Source: Misgurnus anguillicaudatus
Lineage: Eukaryota; Chordata; Actinopteri; Cypriniformes; Cobitidae
Direction: 5' to 3'
NCBI RefSeq assembly: GCF_027580225.2
Contig: NC_073352.2
Span: 34,087,501-34,151,500 of the forward strand
Length of the DNA: 64,000 nucleotides
The stretch's first letter is position 1. Each line of letters starts with the position of its first letter. The notes beneath the pieces were generated by a model. The model worked only from the letters and a program-made list of their open reading frames with translations. It did not search any database and was not told the origin of the DNA. Below are positions 47,013 to 59,513 of this stretch, in pieces. The position numbers were made by a program, and so were the translations under genes.

Positions 47013-48146
47013 AGAATTGTCAATGTTCAATCTTCATTAAATAACAAATTGTTGCCAGTAAATAACATTTACACTACATTTATATCTACAGTAAGTTACT
47101 GGCAAACAGCTGCATACAGCAATTTTTACAGGATACTAATATTAATAAATACCCATATTGGATTCGAATATAAAAGCCACGCACAGTCTAATGTCACAGT
47201 CTGTTTAGTTCAGGAAAACCTTTCAAGGTGTGTCATTTCCAGCCCTTTTAACCACTTGACTTGAAAGGTCTCATGTTTAGACCCCACCTCTTTTCGATTG
47301 TGAATAGCATCTCCTCAGAGTCTCTAAATCAGCCTGTGTTGATTGACCCCAGATTCAGGACACACCTCCCCCTTTCTGCTGCTTTTAATCATGTGCTATT
47401 CTCTTCCTCCACCCCTGCCACACGCACCCAGGCACTGTTTCAAGTGCAGCTGGTAAAGAGACCTGCAATTTGTTTCAATAAAGCCTGTCGGGTTGGGGGG
47501 TGCGAGAGATATTTCGCTTCTGGTTCCGCATGTGGAGATGCTGACAGGAATACTGATGGGTCCAGAGTTGTCTCTACGGGGTCTCTCTCTCTCTCTCTCT
47601 CTCTCGCTCTCAGTCCAGATGGTTAAATGGCCATTAGGTTTGCAGAGTGTCCTCTTAACACACACTGATCTGCATAGACTGCCCTCCGCTCATTCCCAGT
47701 GCGATGACTGTGTGATTGGGCCCTGCGGGACCTGAGTCATTTCCATCTGAGTCAGAACCTCAGCTTAACAGACCACGGGTCCTGAGCTGCGATAATAGAC
47801 AGCAGGTTAGTGGACTGACAGAAATATAATCATTCATTAGCCCCTGTGGGTCTTCAGCTGGGTGCCTTTGAGTTTCATTTTATGTAAGAAAAATACATTA
47901 AAGATACATGAAATGATAAAGGCCTGATGACCAGGCAATCAGTCCAAAATGATCCAGTAACAAAACATTTTATCATGGATAAATATATTTGGAATTTTGC
48001 ATGTGCATTGCCGCAAATTGCACCACCCAAAGGTCTGTTATGCTGTATACACACCAAAAGCAAAGCATCACGTTACTCCCTGTAGACTACTCGCGGGATT
48101 TAACTTCGCGTCATGCAAATTTTCTGCTTGAGTTAAATTTTTTGAC
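47013..48146. other. Intergenic, with a (CT)n tract
   Basis: A (CT)n run lies at 47580-47606. The flanking 47260-47760 is GC-richer and repeat-free, with several frames of 80-120 residues, but they have no motif and no matching splice sites. Confidence 0.3.
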
Positions 48147-48821
48147 TAGGGGTGTCACGATTCTCCAAATCCTCGATTCAATTACATTTTCGATTCAAGG
48201 GTCACGATTCGATTCTCGATTTTTACAAAAAAATGCTATGCCATTATTATTTATTAGTTTCACATTAACATGCACATTGTGTGCTTTTCCTCGCATGGGG
48301 GTTTGTGGGCTTCACTTTACCCGAGAGAGCTTGTAGAGAGAGGATTCCTTCTTGCACGCACATGGACTTAATGCGTCTTGGACTCCTCCTAGACCATCTG
48401 AAATAAATCCGGCGCGTCATAAGCAGCTGCGCTTCTCTCTGTCTCGCGTGCATTCACTCTCGCATTTGTACAGAGTCTAAATATGAACTAAAGTAGTAAT
48501 CCTTACTTATTTGTTCAGTTTTATGCGTTTCATGCGAGCTAAGGCAAACTATCCCGTTTGTTGAAAATATAACCCGCTTCATCTTGGCGCCTCTCTCACT
48601 TTCGCTCTCTCCGAAGTCAGATCACTAGGTAGAAATCGTGTTTATGATATGGATTTCAAGGAGTTTAAAATATAAATCGCATTTTTTAAAGGCACCTCTA
48701 AAAGCCGACCGAATGTGACATGGGGGCGTGGCATAATCGCTCCCATTTTTTTATTCGAAGTTCGAGATTGTGACTTAATCTCGATCGATTTCGATTTAAA
48801 ATCAAAATGTGTGACACCCTA
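48147..48821. mobile_element. hAT-type MITE
   Basis: Left TAGGGGTGTCACGATTCTCC, right the inverse of TAGGGTGTCACACATTTTG. Flanks both read (A/T)TTTTGAC, in keeping with an 8-bp duplication. Confidence 0.7.
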
Positions 48822-48934
48822 AATTTTGACGCATTTGAGGCGAATGGCACCCAATTTTTATCCACCTGCTCGAATTCACATCTATTCACGACTTTACATG
48901 ACTTTGTATGTAATCGACGCAAATAACTCAATTT

Positions 48935-49143
48935 TAGGGGTGTCAAAAGATAAATTGCAATTAATCGCATACAAAATAACACTGTGTGTTTGCATAATAT
49001 ATTTTTTGTTCTAAATGTTTCTTAAATACATGCACGTGTGTTTATTTATATATACAAAATAATTACACATAGTGCACACAAACATTATGTAAAAAACTTA
49101 TTTTTTTATGCGATTAATCATGATCAATCTTTTGAAAGCACTA
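48935..49143. mobile_element. hAT-type MITE
   Basis: Left TAGGGGTGTCAAAAGATAAA, right the inverse of TAGTGCTTTCAAAAGATTGA; both continue into ATTAATCGCATA. It lies about 110 bases from the element at 48147. Confidence 0.7.
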
Positions 49144-49205
49144 ATTAAATCTTTAGTGGCAAATTGTACATATGCAAATAAAATAAACAAACGTTTTCAG
49201 GCATG

Positions 49206-49246
49206 TAATAGTAGTAGTAATAGTAATAGTAATAGTAGTAGTATAA
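49206..49246. repeat. (TAG/TAA)n trinucleotide repeat
   Basis: Imperfect AGTAGTAATAGTAATAGT run. Confidence 0.9.
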
Positions 49247-50974
49247 TAGATCACAGTAGTGTTCGGCTTTGGTAAAATAATATTAGTATAAGCATTAGTT
49301 GGGCTTTCAGTCAAGATTAATAGATTTGGTGCTTTTTAAGGTAGGCTATTACACACTTAAACCAGCTAAACTTTAGCTTGACCAGACTGGGAAACCAGAA
49401 TAGACCAGTAAACTACCTTTGGCTTCAAAATAACATAAAACAAATATCTAATCTTGTCGGTCAATTCTCTCTCTCCTGGTCTTCGGCTCACCAAATTCCA
49501 GACTGGAAGAGCCTCCAGTGCCATTCATTTTAAATGTATGATGTATTATTCACTGTATTTATTCTGTTCCTGCCTTCAATTCCCTGTTCTCCCATATTCA
49601 GAGGGGTTATCTAAATGCTAATACGCCAATGCATTAAATCGGAGAGGAATAGTGGATACAGTGCCGACCCTTTTGTGATGGAAAAGAAAGACGGATAAAA
49701 ATAACCCCAGGATTTTTATAAGAAAGGGTGGGGGTGGAAAGGATTGCCTCTCTCATTTCTTAAGTGTCACCCTGATAGGAAATGCTGGAAGGGTTCACCA
49801 GAGACGCCAGATCTTTCCGATAGTCTTGGGTTTCTCAATGAAGTCAAAATGACACGCGTTTACTTTGCAGGGGCTTTGAATGGCACAACAGATCCTCCTC
49901 TGTTAAAAGCATTTCTCTCAGGAAACACACACAGCTGCTGGAGATATCAATGAAAGAAGTGATGTGTAAACATTCATTAAACTCAGCCTGAGTGTCTCCA
50001 ACACTAAAATATTAAGTTACGTTGTGACTTTTAAAGCAGTGATAGCTGGAAATCTTGTTTGTTGGCTGTGTGAAAACAAATAGATTAGAATGTGTTTTTG
50101 TTAAAGTCGTACAGCTTTTCATTTGTAAGAAATGAATGTTGGCGTATTTTCTGACTTTCAGTGAAGTTCTCTTTCACTTCATCTGTCATCCTGAATGGCT
50201 GCTATGCAGACAACCGACTCGGTTTTAAAACACAGCACACATTTAAGTGAAGTAAATAGTTTAAGAGGTTTGAGGTGCGTGTGTGTCTTCATACTCAGAT
50301 TAACTTTGATGTTTTGTTCTTGGTGATATACATTACGTTGCATTCCAGAAGGAGAGGATTATGTTTCTGTTCTGAATGGAAGCTGCATATTGCCGTTCAC
50401 TAAGCATAATACCCGTATGTCCACTGTCAAGTTTACAATGGGCAGAAATGTAGTTGAGGGGCCTGTAGCTAAAATGAAGGCATCGGGTTCCCGTCAGCTT
50501 CAGACTAAGGCTCATTGGTCTCAAACAACCTGAAACGAATCTGAACTCGAGGAAAAATGTTCTCACAGAAAATCTTGGAGACAAAGATAAATCTCCACCC
50601 TTCTCTTCTGATAGTTTCACAAGTTTAAGTTTTGACCTTCAAAATTCCTGCGATCTTGCCTTGCAGCTGTTTTCTGGGATCATGGAGTGTACAATGAAGT
50701 TTTTTTGCCTGCTAATGCGATGGTTCATGGCACAGTGCAGGTCAGAACTGTAAGTCAGTGTTATCGTATGTGGCCTGGAGGCTGTAGCCCGTCTTTAAGT
50801 TTATGGCACGCTGTATATGCTGAGCATTTCTCATTTCACCCTCACTGTATATGGGTACTGTATATACACACACAAACTCATTTCTATTGCAAACACACTC
50901 TTATTTTCCCATTACCATTGTTCCAGTAACTAGAAATGTATGCTCCTACATATATAGTATATACTGTATACATA
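49247..50974. other. Intergenic, no gene seen
   Basis: Mostly repeat-free, AT-rich. Bases 49720-49960 are the least AT-rich part. No exon with splice support. Confidence 0.3.
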
Positions 50975-51953
50975 TGTGACCCATGCTGGAAAAATGAATC
51001 AGAATCCGCACAGTGTAGTGAATTACAGCCAAAAGAAAGTATAAATGTTGATTTTGGTTGAAATTGAGGTTTTCATAAAAATAAGTTAAACCCTCATCTA
51101 CCGATCTAAATAGTCATTAAACATGTACCGTCCTAAATGCTTTATCTAATACAAAGATGCGTGTTCATCCACAATCACATCTGACATTTTGGTTTCAGGT
51201 TTAAAACCTGCAGGAATTCGAAAATAAAGTGCAGGACTTGCTTGATGAAAAATAATAATTAAGAGAGATAAAGTTCAGGATGTAATGTTAACACATAACG
51301 CTAGCTAGTTTCTTAAGTTTGATAATTATCCTGCTATGTCATGTTTATGACAGATTTATAACAAGCTATGATGTTATAAGTTGTCATAAAGACAATTCAA
51401 ACAATATCATCTTGGCATTAAAAATCACATAATTGAACAAATGACACTTAATGACAGTTACATAAAATCTCCTTTAGGCTATGTCATGATTATGAAGGTG
51501 TCATGTCAGTCTTACGAACACCCCTTCAAAATCTTTAACTAGATTTTTCTCAAAATTGACTTTGCTAACTCTATTAACTTTAAAAAGGTGTAGCTTTGAC
51601 TTTTTTGCCAGAATTAAACAATCATACGTCGTTTTGAATTTATTTTTTAATATTGTCACCTTCCTAAAACAATTGCCGACGTCATTTTTTGACAATTTTT
51701 TTTTTTTTTTGCATAAGTCATCTCCTCATGATCCTGGCCATGTCTGGTAAAATTGCCCACATCCTCATTTGAACAAATCATGCTATTCTACCCCTGTAGT
51801 ATAATGGCCTAAGTCATGTTTTATTTTGCTATTTTGTGAGAAACCTGAAAAAATGACTTATTTTAGCAAGGTGACGATATAGAATGTCAAAATATAAATA
51901 AATCACTTTTGAATATTTGCTCATTCGGACTCATTTTGCCAGCATGGGTCACA
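50975..51953. mobile_element. DNA element with TGTGACCCATGCTGG ends
   Basis: Left TGTGACCCATGCTGGAAAAA, right the inverse of TGTGACCCATGCTGGCAAAA. TA flanks both sides, so a TA target duplication is possible. The part at 51350-51535 is an inserted piece related to 45683-45840. Confidence 0.75.
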
Positions 51954-53022
51954 TATATAGTAATGCCAATTTGACCATGTACAAATAAAATATACAAACA
52001 AAATACAAATAAAATATACATCATAGAAAATAATTTAATAATGTTTATTTGAAAATGCAAAAATGCAGAAAATGTTAGGGTTAGGGTTAGGGGATCAAAT
52101 ATACAGTTTGTTTGTTGCTGTAAGTCATTTCAACTATTGATGTCCCTATAAAACATTTATGTGCGTGTGTGTGTGTGTATCACAAAACCAGTCAAATCTC
52201 AAATATACCAGAATGGGCTCATACTTAGGTCCTTAAGTCCTTTATGAGTGTCGCATGACTCGAAGTGGCTTTGGATAAAAGTGTTTGCCAAATACATAAG
52301 TGTATGTATCTCTTTTTGCTTAATCCATTACACTTGAAACAGGAGGTTGAGTGCACTGGACAGGGATTTGGTCATTTTGTGCATTCAAAATATCACATAC
52401 TGTTTATGCATACTACTGTCTTTTAAAAATAGTAAGTAGCATGCCATTCAACCATAAAATATAATCTGTCACTTGTCATTTAGTTTTTTCTGTCTGTCTC
52501 CTGCTCCATCAGTCCAGAAAAAACACATGTAGGAAATATACCTATAATTTCATTCCGCTAGGTGGAACTCACATTTACGTGACATCATCTGCATACATCC
52601 ATTTGTCAATTCTATAATGTCATTACAATTTACATGATCTAAACTTATTTACACTGAAGCGTTTGGAATGCGTATGATATCAGTAAACCACTTATGATGT
52701 TACATATATGAACAAGCAGAGGAATCTGATTGGCTGGGACAGTTAGACGAGCTAAATGTAGGAAATCATCAGCTTCCATACAGCTGATTCCTTTGTTCAT
52801 GTTGCAGCCGAACAAAGAGACATTGATGCATTCCTGAGAAAAGATCTGAATCTACAACTCTACATCCAAGAAACCCACATAACATTAATGATGTCCTTTT
52901 GAAGAAGAATAACATTCTCTAGAGAGACAAATCATGTCAAAGAGTGCATTGATAATTTAAAAAAAGGGTTTGATATAGACACAAATTTTGCCGGAAATTA
53001 GGTTTACAGTCTGTTACTCTCT
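51954..53022. other. Intergenic, no gene seen
   Basis: Includes three telomere-type TTAGGG units (52073-52092) and a SINE tail fragment near 52245-52290 (TGGCTTTGGATAAAAGTG). No exon. Confidence 0.4.
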
Positions 53023-53310
53023 CAGGGCTGTGCAAGTAATAGTTTTTGATTTTTAATTTTTAATTTTTATTCGAACAATTACAAAAACAAGATAATCGAG
53101 GTTAAACAATTATTGTGTGATTTAAAATATAAATTGCATGGACCGGTGTGTTTCTAAGGCACCACTGCTTTGACACATGTAGCCTATTGCACCACTTACT
53201 TAATAAAAAGGCTTAATAAATGCATGTTTTCAAAATCACGGAGTAATCGTGATTATGATTTTTACCAAAATAATCATGTTTATGATTTTGCCCATAATCG
53301 AGCAGCCCTA
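53023..53310. mobile_element. hAT-type MITE
   Basis: Ends CAGGGCTGTGCAAGTAATAG and the inverse CATAATCGAGCAGCCCTA. The 8-base flanks TACTCTCT and CACTCTCG match in 6 of 8. Sister of 44449-44696. Confidence 0.75.
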
Positions 53311-53325
53311 CACTCTCGCGGCCAG

Positions 53326-53464
53326 CAGTGGTTGCTCGTGACTGCTCTTCTGACGCGCCAAACACATATTTTGAAATTACGAACCACACATGACGGGCTA
53401 CATACATGTTGTGACGAACTTTGCATCGAGCATCCTCGAAAAAAGAAGTCACCGGCTGCCACTG
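53326..53464. mobile_element. hAT-type MITE, shortened copy
   Basis: Ends CAGTGGTTGCTCGTGACT and GTCACCGGCTGCCACTG; flanks GCGGCCAG and GCGCCCAG match in 7 of 8. It is an inverted, internally deleted relative of 9588-9901. Confidence 0.75.
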
Positions 53465-54857
53465 GCGCCCAGATCTGCAAGCATTGTCTTCAAGCATTTG
53501 TGTCATTAGTAGCGATTTACTTCCGCAATTTAGTTAAATTTTGTTCATATCAGCAGTGTACCCCAGATCACCCTTTTTAGGCGGACCCGTGGGCTGGTGC
53601 GGTTCGCAGGTGCGTACCCCAATTTGGAAGACAGTGTTCACATCATCCAAACGAACTGAACTCTGAAGTAAAATGGACCCGGATGTGCACCAAAAGTGCT
53701 AATGTGAAACCCCCCTTAGCAATATCCATAAACTAATAAATATAAATAAAAGCTGTAAAATTAAAGCTTTAAAAATGCACTTTACTTGGAGAATATTGAT
53801 CTGTTTATATGGCTAATACAAACAGCTAGCATTTCTATAATAACACTTTATCCATCTGTTTCCCACTAAGACTAAACCTGAAATCAAATACATACTGTAT
53901 GGTTATATATATTTTTATATTTTCAGGTTTGGCATTAGTTGATGTTGAGGAGGTATAATCTTAGTAGTATCCACTACTTGTAATGTTATATAATAGGACT
54001 GCATGATATTGCAGAGAAAAAATGCGATATGCGATTCTGCTGTTGGTTCTGCGGTTTGGTTCCAAAATACAATAAATCCATTTTAACTACTTTGGGTAAA
54101 AATGTGGTTTTTTATACCAAGAAAGTACAAAAAACACTATTTTCTGTTACAAACTTTCACATAGCATCTTAAGGTTATAATAACATTAAAAATTCAAATC
54201 CATATTTTGACTTTCAAAGATTTATTATTTTTTCAAAATGCTATAAATCTATTGAATCAATATATAAATGTGCATTCATCTTTGCCATGTTATATTCATT
54301 TAGTAGACTAGTGGTATACACTGATTAAAAACATAAACATTAATGGCATTAATCGAAACACTTACTTTGTCATTTTAAGAAACTGCAGTTATACTTAGGA
54401 TGTGGTCAATTAACTTTATTGACAGCGATCAGCTGTAAAATGTTTTGGTCCTTCTCGATTTTTGTTGACTTCGAGTAAAATAATGGAAAGTTTTTCATAA
54501 GATCCTCTGGTGTCAATGTGTTAGCATGACAGAAGCTTGATGCTGTCGGGAGAACAAGCAACAGCTGGCATTTTTCCTTTGTCCGATTGTTGAGTTTCTT
54601 GTTTTGTTTGTTTGTTTGTTGATCATCACAGAGTACAAAGTAGATGAAAACTACGATTCTGTGTGTATTCAAAGCATAGCCATAATTGTTTACAATGTGT
54701 AAAACAGTGTGCTGTGATTGGTTAGGCGAATTTATTGCATTCTGCACAGAAGAAGGACCAGATACTATTGTGATTTTGGTGATACATTTTTTTTTTTATT
54801 TTTTTTTATTAAAACCAAACTCTTCACATATTCTTCTGATGTAATTAAATCTATTCA
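53465..54857. other. Intergenic, no gene seen
   Basis: AT-rich; the 113-residue minus frame at 54406 has no recognisable motif. A poly(T) run lies at 54787-54810. Confidence 0.35.
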
Positions 54858-54858
54858 G

Positions 54859-54925
<67 letters not shown>
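54858..54925. repeat. (CA)n microsatellite
   Basis: About 33 uninterrupted CA repeats. Confidence 0.97.
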
Positions 54926-54927
<2 letters not shown>

Positions 54928-56560
54928 TAGGTACTGAGGTACTAATATACTGTAAACTGATTAGGTGCAAATGTGTACTTTTCGAAAGGGTAACGTCCCA
55001 GGGACGGTGAAGTCTTGACTATTTCTACATTTTCTTTTATAGAGAACGAGCTGTCAACATTTTAACAGCAAATTTCTCCTTTTTGTGTTTCACAGAGATA
55101 ATAATGGAGAGTGAGCATAAAATGACATAAAAAGTAATTTTTAATAAAACTTCCTTTAATGTAGCAAAAAACTGTCAATGAGCAAACAAACAAACTGTCG
55201 TATCATACGAGTATGAATCATTTATGAGTATGAAGAGGTTTGTTATGTGTTGATAAAGAGCTTGGCACAGTTGGAGATTAATGAAACTTTATGTAATATT
55301 GGTAGCGAGATTAAAGTTGTTTTTTTCCACACCGATCACAACATTCCTGCGGGTTCAGCCTCGCCTTCGGATTCCTGGAGAAACGCACTGCTTTTCCGGA
55401 CACACATCATCGCTGTTCAGGTTATTAAATTCCATCACAGTCTGTCTAGGTGAATCAAATTACCATGTCGAGCTGCTCCAGGCGGAGCTCAATGCTCTTT
55501 TGTGAGTTTTGTCAATGCTCTTCGTAATCCAACGTGAAGCTAATGTATAAATCGCATTTTACAGAGCTGAACGTGTTAAATGAACCTGTAACACAACTTT
55601 TTTTTTTTAAAGCGTTTAGATGATGGAAGAGGTGATTAAATGTAAATTATAATCATCATTTTCTAAATAAATCATCACTGAAATTTAACTTATTGATGTA
55701 ATCTAAATGTTCTGCAGCTTTATTCCAACCGTTACTCCTTGTTGAAAGCTTATCTTCGTAAATGATTAGTTTTTGTTTTGGGGTGAATAGTCACTTTTGG
55801 CTATTTAAAAACAATTCCTTTAATAAGCTTTTGCAACTACTAGCTTGTTTCCTTCACATTACAACATCGTGGCAGAAAGTATATAATAACATAAAGGCCA
55901 AATGCCATGTGCCTGCGGTCTGTCACCTTTACTCCATCCTATCATCACAATGCAATCGCCAGAGCCCGGGGTTCTTCATTACGTCTTTGATTAAAGTGCA
56001 GAATGAAAGAAAAACGGCACTTGGCCAACAGAAATGAGATATGACAGAAGACCTGGGCTAAACGTCACCTTTCATACTCAATATTACAGACACACCCACT
56101 CTCAAAGCACAAAGCGGTTAGCAAACAGCGGGCCATTATACAATTTTTGCACTGTGATCTTGGATTGCATTTAACTGGGTCTTGCGCTCCAGGTTATATA
56201 TCGTAGGTGACAGTCAGCGTTCTGCTCTCCATAAAGTCCTAAACACAACCACCTGATGCTAAATGAAGAAATGGTTTTGGGGAACAGAAATAACTGACCC
56301 GGTTGTGTTTCTGATCTTTGAGTTTGAATAGGATCAAGTTTCATCTGAGTGGCTCAGTTAGAAGAAAACTGCAGTAATGCAATTTGGTCGTTTAACCTTT
56401 TTAATTGAATACTTGTGCTAGTGAAATTTCAATATGTAGTTTTATTATAGCAGTAGAATTATGGTATGTAATTGAACAGGATGAACAACAGAATCCTTGA
56501 GTTGTAGTTTTGATTTCAACATAACATGATTGCAGAAACGCTATCCATTCAGTCGTGAAT
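54926..56560. other. Intergenic, partly unique
   Basis: Bases 54935-55010 (GGTACT, AAAGGGTAACGTCCC) resemble a short MITE. Bases 55880-56040 are repeat-free and balanced in composition. No exon. Confidence 0.3.
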
Positions 56561-56741
56561 GCTATTCCGATGGGGTGCAAATTCAAAGTATGTGTTCAGA
56601 GTGTCATGTGTGTTACTCGTGTTTTCAAAATATGTTTGTTGTGTCATGTGAACCATGTGCATCACGTGTTTTGTCAAAATAAGTGCCTTTTGCACACGCT
56701 TATGATAAAAGAGACGCTCACAGATGCAAAGCCTTCCCAGG

Positions 56742-57216
56742 TGAAAAAGTGGTACACTTACATAGTTTACTTAAAGTGCTTTATTTTCGCACACTAATTT
56801 TTTACTTAATATACTAAAAATTCATCTTTAGTACTTCTAAAGATGTTCTTAAGATCATCTAAGTGTACTTCACTGTGCTATTTTGAGACACCCTAAATAT
56901 GTACTTAAATGTGCTAAAAATTTGATTTATTTAGGTACCACTTGTAGTAAACTTGAACCCATCTTTGTATGAAAGCTAGGTTTAAATTTAATACAAGTGT
57001 TAACTAAATACATTTTTTAATACAGAGATAGTATGTTAAAAGTGCATTTTAGTTAAAATTCATGGTGTCTCAAATAGCACAGTGAAGTACACTTAGATGA
57101 TCTTAAGAACATCTTAAGAAGTACTAAAGGTGAATTTTTAGTATATTAAGTACAAAATTAGTGTGTGAAAATAAAGCACTTTAAGTACACTAAGTGTACT
57201 ACTTTTTCACAAGGCT
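56742..57216. repeat. Foldback element, AGTACACTT-rich arms
   Basis: The arms, about 160 bases each (56742-56905 and 57060-57216), share CACTGTGCTATTTGAGACAC-type sequence in inverse (GTCTCAAATAGCACAGTG). Same family as 32541-33376. Confidence 0.8.
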
Positions 57217-57245
57217 GTGCATCTGTAAGCGTCTCTTTTATCCTA

Positions 57246-57788
57246 CCCGTTCTCACCAAGATGCGTACAAATGACACGCAGTGTCACCATCGTGCAATAG
57301 ACACGCCAAATTCCGATTTTGCGTGCATATGATACGCCAGTCCTTCCCATTCACTTATATGGCGAATCGTTTCGTGACGTTTTATTTTTTTGTTTTCTCA
57401 TTTGTTTTCTGTTTTTTAAACCATTTCGCCTGGGTTTAGGGCCAGATTTCAGATTTGTTTAAGCAGGTTATTTAATATACAGGTTTCTCTATGTTTTTAT
57501 CTATATTTAAGCCATGGTCGCTTGGAGTTGGGGTTAGAGTTGGGGTTTTGGTTAGGATGTCATTTTTATATGACAAAAAGTTGTTCTAACCCTAAACCCA
57601 AGCGAAAATGGTAAAAAAAAACAGAAAACAAATGAGAAAACAATAAATAAAACGTCACGAAACGATTCGCCATATAAGTGAATGGGAAGGACTGGCGTAT
57701 CATATGCACGCAAAATCGGAATTTGGTGTATCTATTGCACGATAATGACACTGCGTTTCATTTGTACGCTTTTTGGTGAGAACGGGTT
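57246..57788. repeat. Foldback element with ~140-bp arms
   Basis: Arms begin CCCGTTCTCACCAAGATGCG and, inverse, AGCGTACAAATG...; they share ATTCACTTATATGGCGAATC and CGTCACGAAACG in inverse with few mismatches. The loop has telomere-like CTAACCCTAAACCC and GGGTTTAGGG. Confidence 0.85.
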
Positions 57789-58102
57789 GCTTTTATCATA
57801 AGCGATTTTGACGCGTGTGCAGAAGGCACTTATTTTGACAAAACACGTGATGCACATGTTACTACTTTTTCACATGGGTTGCAAACGCAAAGCATCGTGT
57901 AATTGAATCGTGCATGTACTAAGACTTTCAAAGCATGCACATTGCAACAAAATGCAATGCATGTTGTGAGCTGCATACAATACAGTACTCCTATACTGTA
58001 CGTGAAAAATGCACGTTACAAAAATCTGGCAGTGCGAGTAGTGCGCACATACAATTCTGATGATAATTTGCGTCACATACACTGTACACGGACCCTTTCA
58101 TA

Positions 58103-58265
58103 CACTGTAAAAAATACACAGCATTTTTGTCAAATCAACATAATTTTTATTTTACTCAACTTGATTTTATAAGTTTAAAGTCAATTTTTCACAGCCAGAA
58201 CTTTAAAAAGCAGGTTGAATTGACTCGCAAAACCAAGTTGTTTTAACTTCATGCTGCATATTTTT
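58103..58265. repeat. MITE with CACTGTAAAAAAT end
   Basis: Starts CACTGTAAAAAATACACAGC and ends near GCTGCATATTTTTTTCATTG. Inner TCAACTTGATTTTATAAGTT resembles 21844-22103. Confidence 0.5.
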
Positions 58266-58959
58266 TTCATTGTATGCATTAAAACTCAACTACACTAGCT
58301 TTACTAGATTTGCTTACAGTAGGCCTGAGACAAAACAATATCATGACATCATTTTATTATGCAGAAGAAACCCAGCATGCAATTTCGGCTAAAACAAGGC
58401 TAAATTTGGGCTGTCAGTGAAAATCTAATAGACGTCTACCATAGCCCAAAAATGGATGATACGTATACGCTTAAAACAAATGAAACCAAACACCTTAAAC
58501 ACCTGTTGACTTTGCTAACATGTTGGAATATCATACTTCTTCAAATTATTTTGGCAAAAATGGGTTACTCATAGCCGGACTATATTGGGTCTATAGTTAG
58601 CCGTCATTTCCACATCTCCGTTTTTGCTTGCTGGGAAATATCTCTCTCAACTCTTGTGTCTGGTAACAAAAGATTGCTTGTGTGTGGACAAACATTTTTC
58701 ACATCATTTCTTTTCTTTCCCTTGGCTCGACCACCAATCTAGCAGGTGTTACTTTGAGTCATCGATGCTTGAGAAGAGACAGGAGCTCATGATGTGTCCG
58801 CTACAGCAGTCTGCTCATAATTAGCGTGGTCATTAGCTGGATTATCAGACCACTGGACGGTGTGACTCTCTCTCATTCTTCACTGCTATTTTCTAGTCAT
58901 TGGTTTCCCAAAAGCTCTTTGTGTTCAACAGCCCCTGACAAATAAGACAATCAGAGCAT
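58266..58959. other. Intergenic, no gene seen
   Basis: No repeat ends; 58620-58900 is less AT-rich. No exon supported. Confidence 0.3.

Positions 58960-59014
<55 letters not shown>
58960..59014. repeat. (GA)n microsatellite
   Basis: About 26 GA repeats. Confidence 0.97.
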
Positions 59015-59017
<3 letters not shown>

Positions 59018-59513
59018 TTTTATGTCATTTTTTCCATCTCCTCCTAAAACATTTCCTTTCTATGCACACACAGAAACTCCTAAAAATACAATGATAATTT
59101 GTCCCGGGGTTTGTGACCATGGAACATCGACTGGCCAATGCCCAACTTTACAGCAGAAATACACATGTTTACAGGCTGGTAAAAAGATTATTTTTGATCT
59201 ATGTAGCTAATTTAGCCTTTAATGACAACTGTGAGAGGGGTGAATTTTTCAAAACTCATCCGTTTAAATTATATTAAGTCTTAGAGGTCTGCATAATTAA
59301 GGGCGTGGCCACTTGAGTGACGGGTGAACTGCCACTGCTGTCACGATCGTCCAGCTAGGCGGGCATGGTTTCAGCAACCAACCACCTCAGCTCTACCCAC
59401 GTCCTGCCTTTTACAATTCCGTTTATTCGCAAGATATGCGAAGTAACGCACAGCCAAGATGGTGATGGCAGGCTCAACCACCTATTGATCTTCACCAATC
59501 TATGGGTTACTAT
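59015..59513. other. Intergenic, decayed repeat body
   Basis: Bases 59285-59345 (AAGGGCGTGGCCACTTGAGTG) look like part of an interspersed repeat that continues after the hAT insertion (TTTTTTACAGTCTATGG at about 61118). Confidence 0.35.

Larger units (their letters stand above)
56561..57895. repeat. hAT-related block split by two foldback elements
   Basis: Bases 56580-56740 (TTCAAAATATGT, TGTGCATCACGTG, AAAAGAGACGCTCAC) and 57785-57890 in inverse repeat the interior of 9588-9901. Between them sit two foldback elements. Confidence 0.5.

Noticed and set aside
47261..47735. Overlapping frames of 80-121 codons on both strands
   Set aside because: They flank a (CT)n tract, have no domains, and disagree with each other; most likely chance in GC-richer DNA.
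52073..52092. A true interstitial telomere
   Set aside because: Only three TTAGGG units; such short runs are common in fish intergenic DNA.
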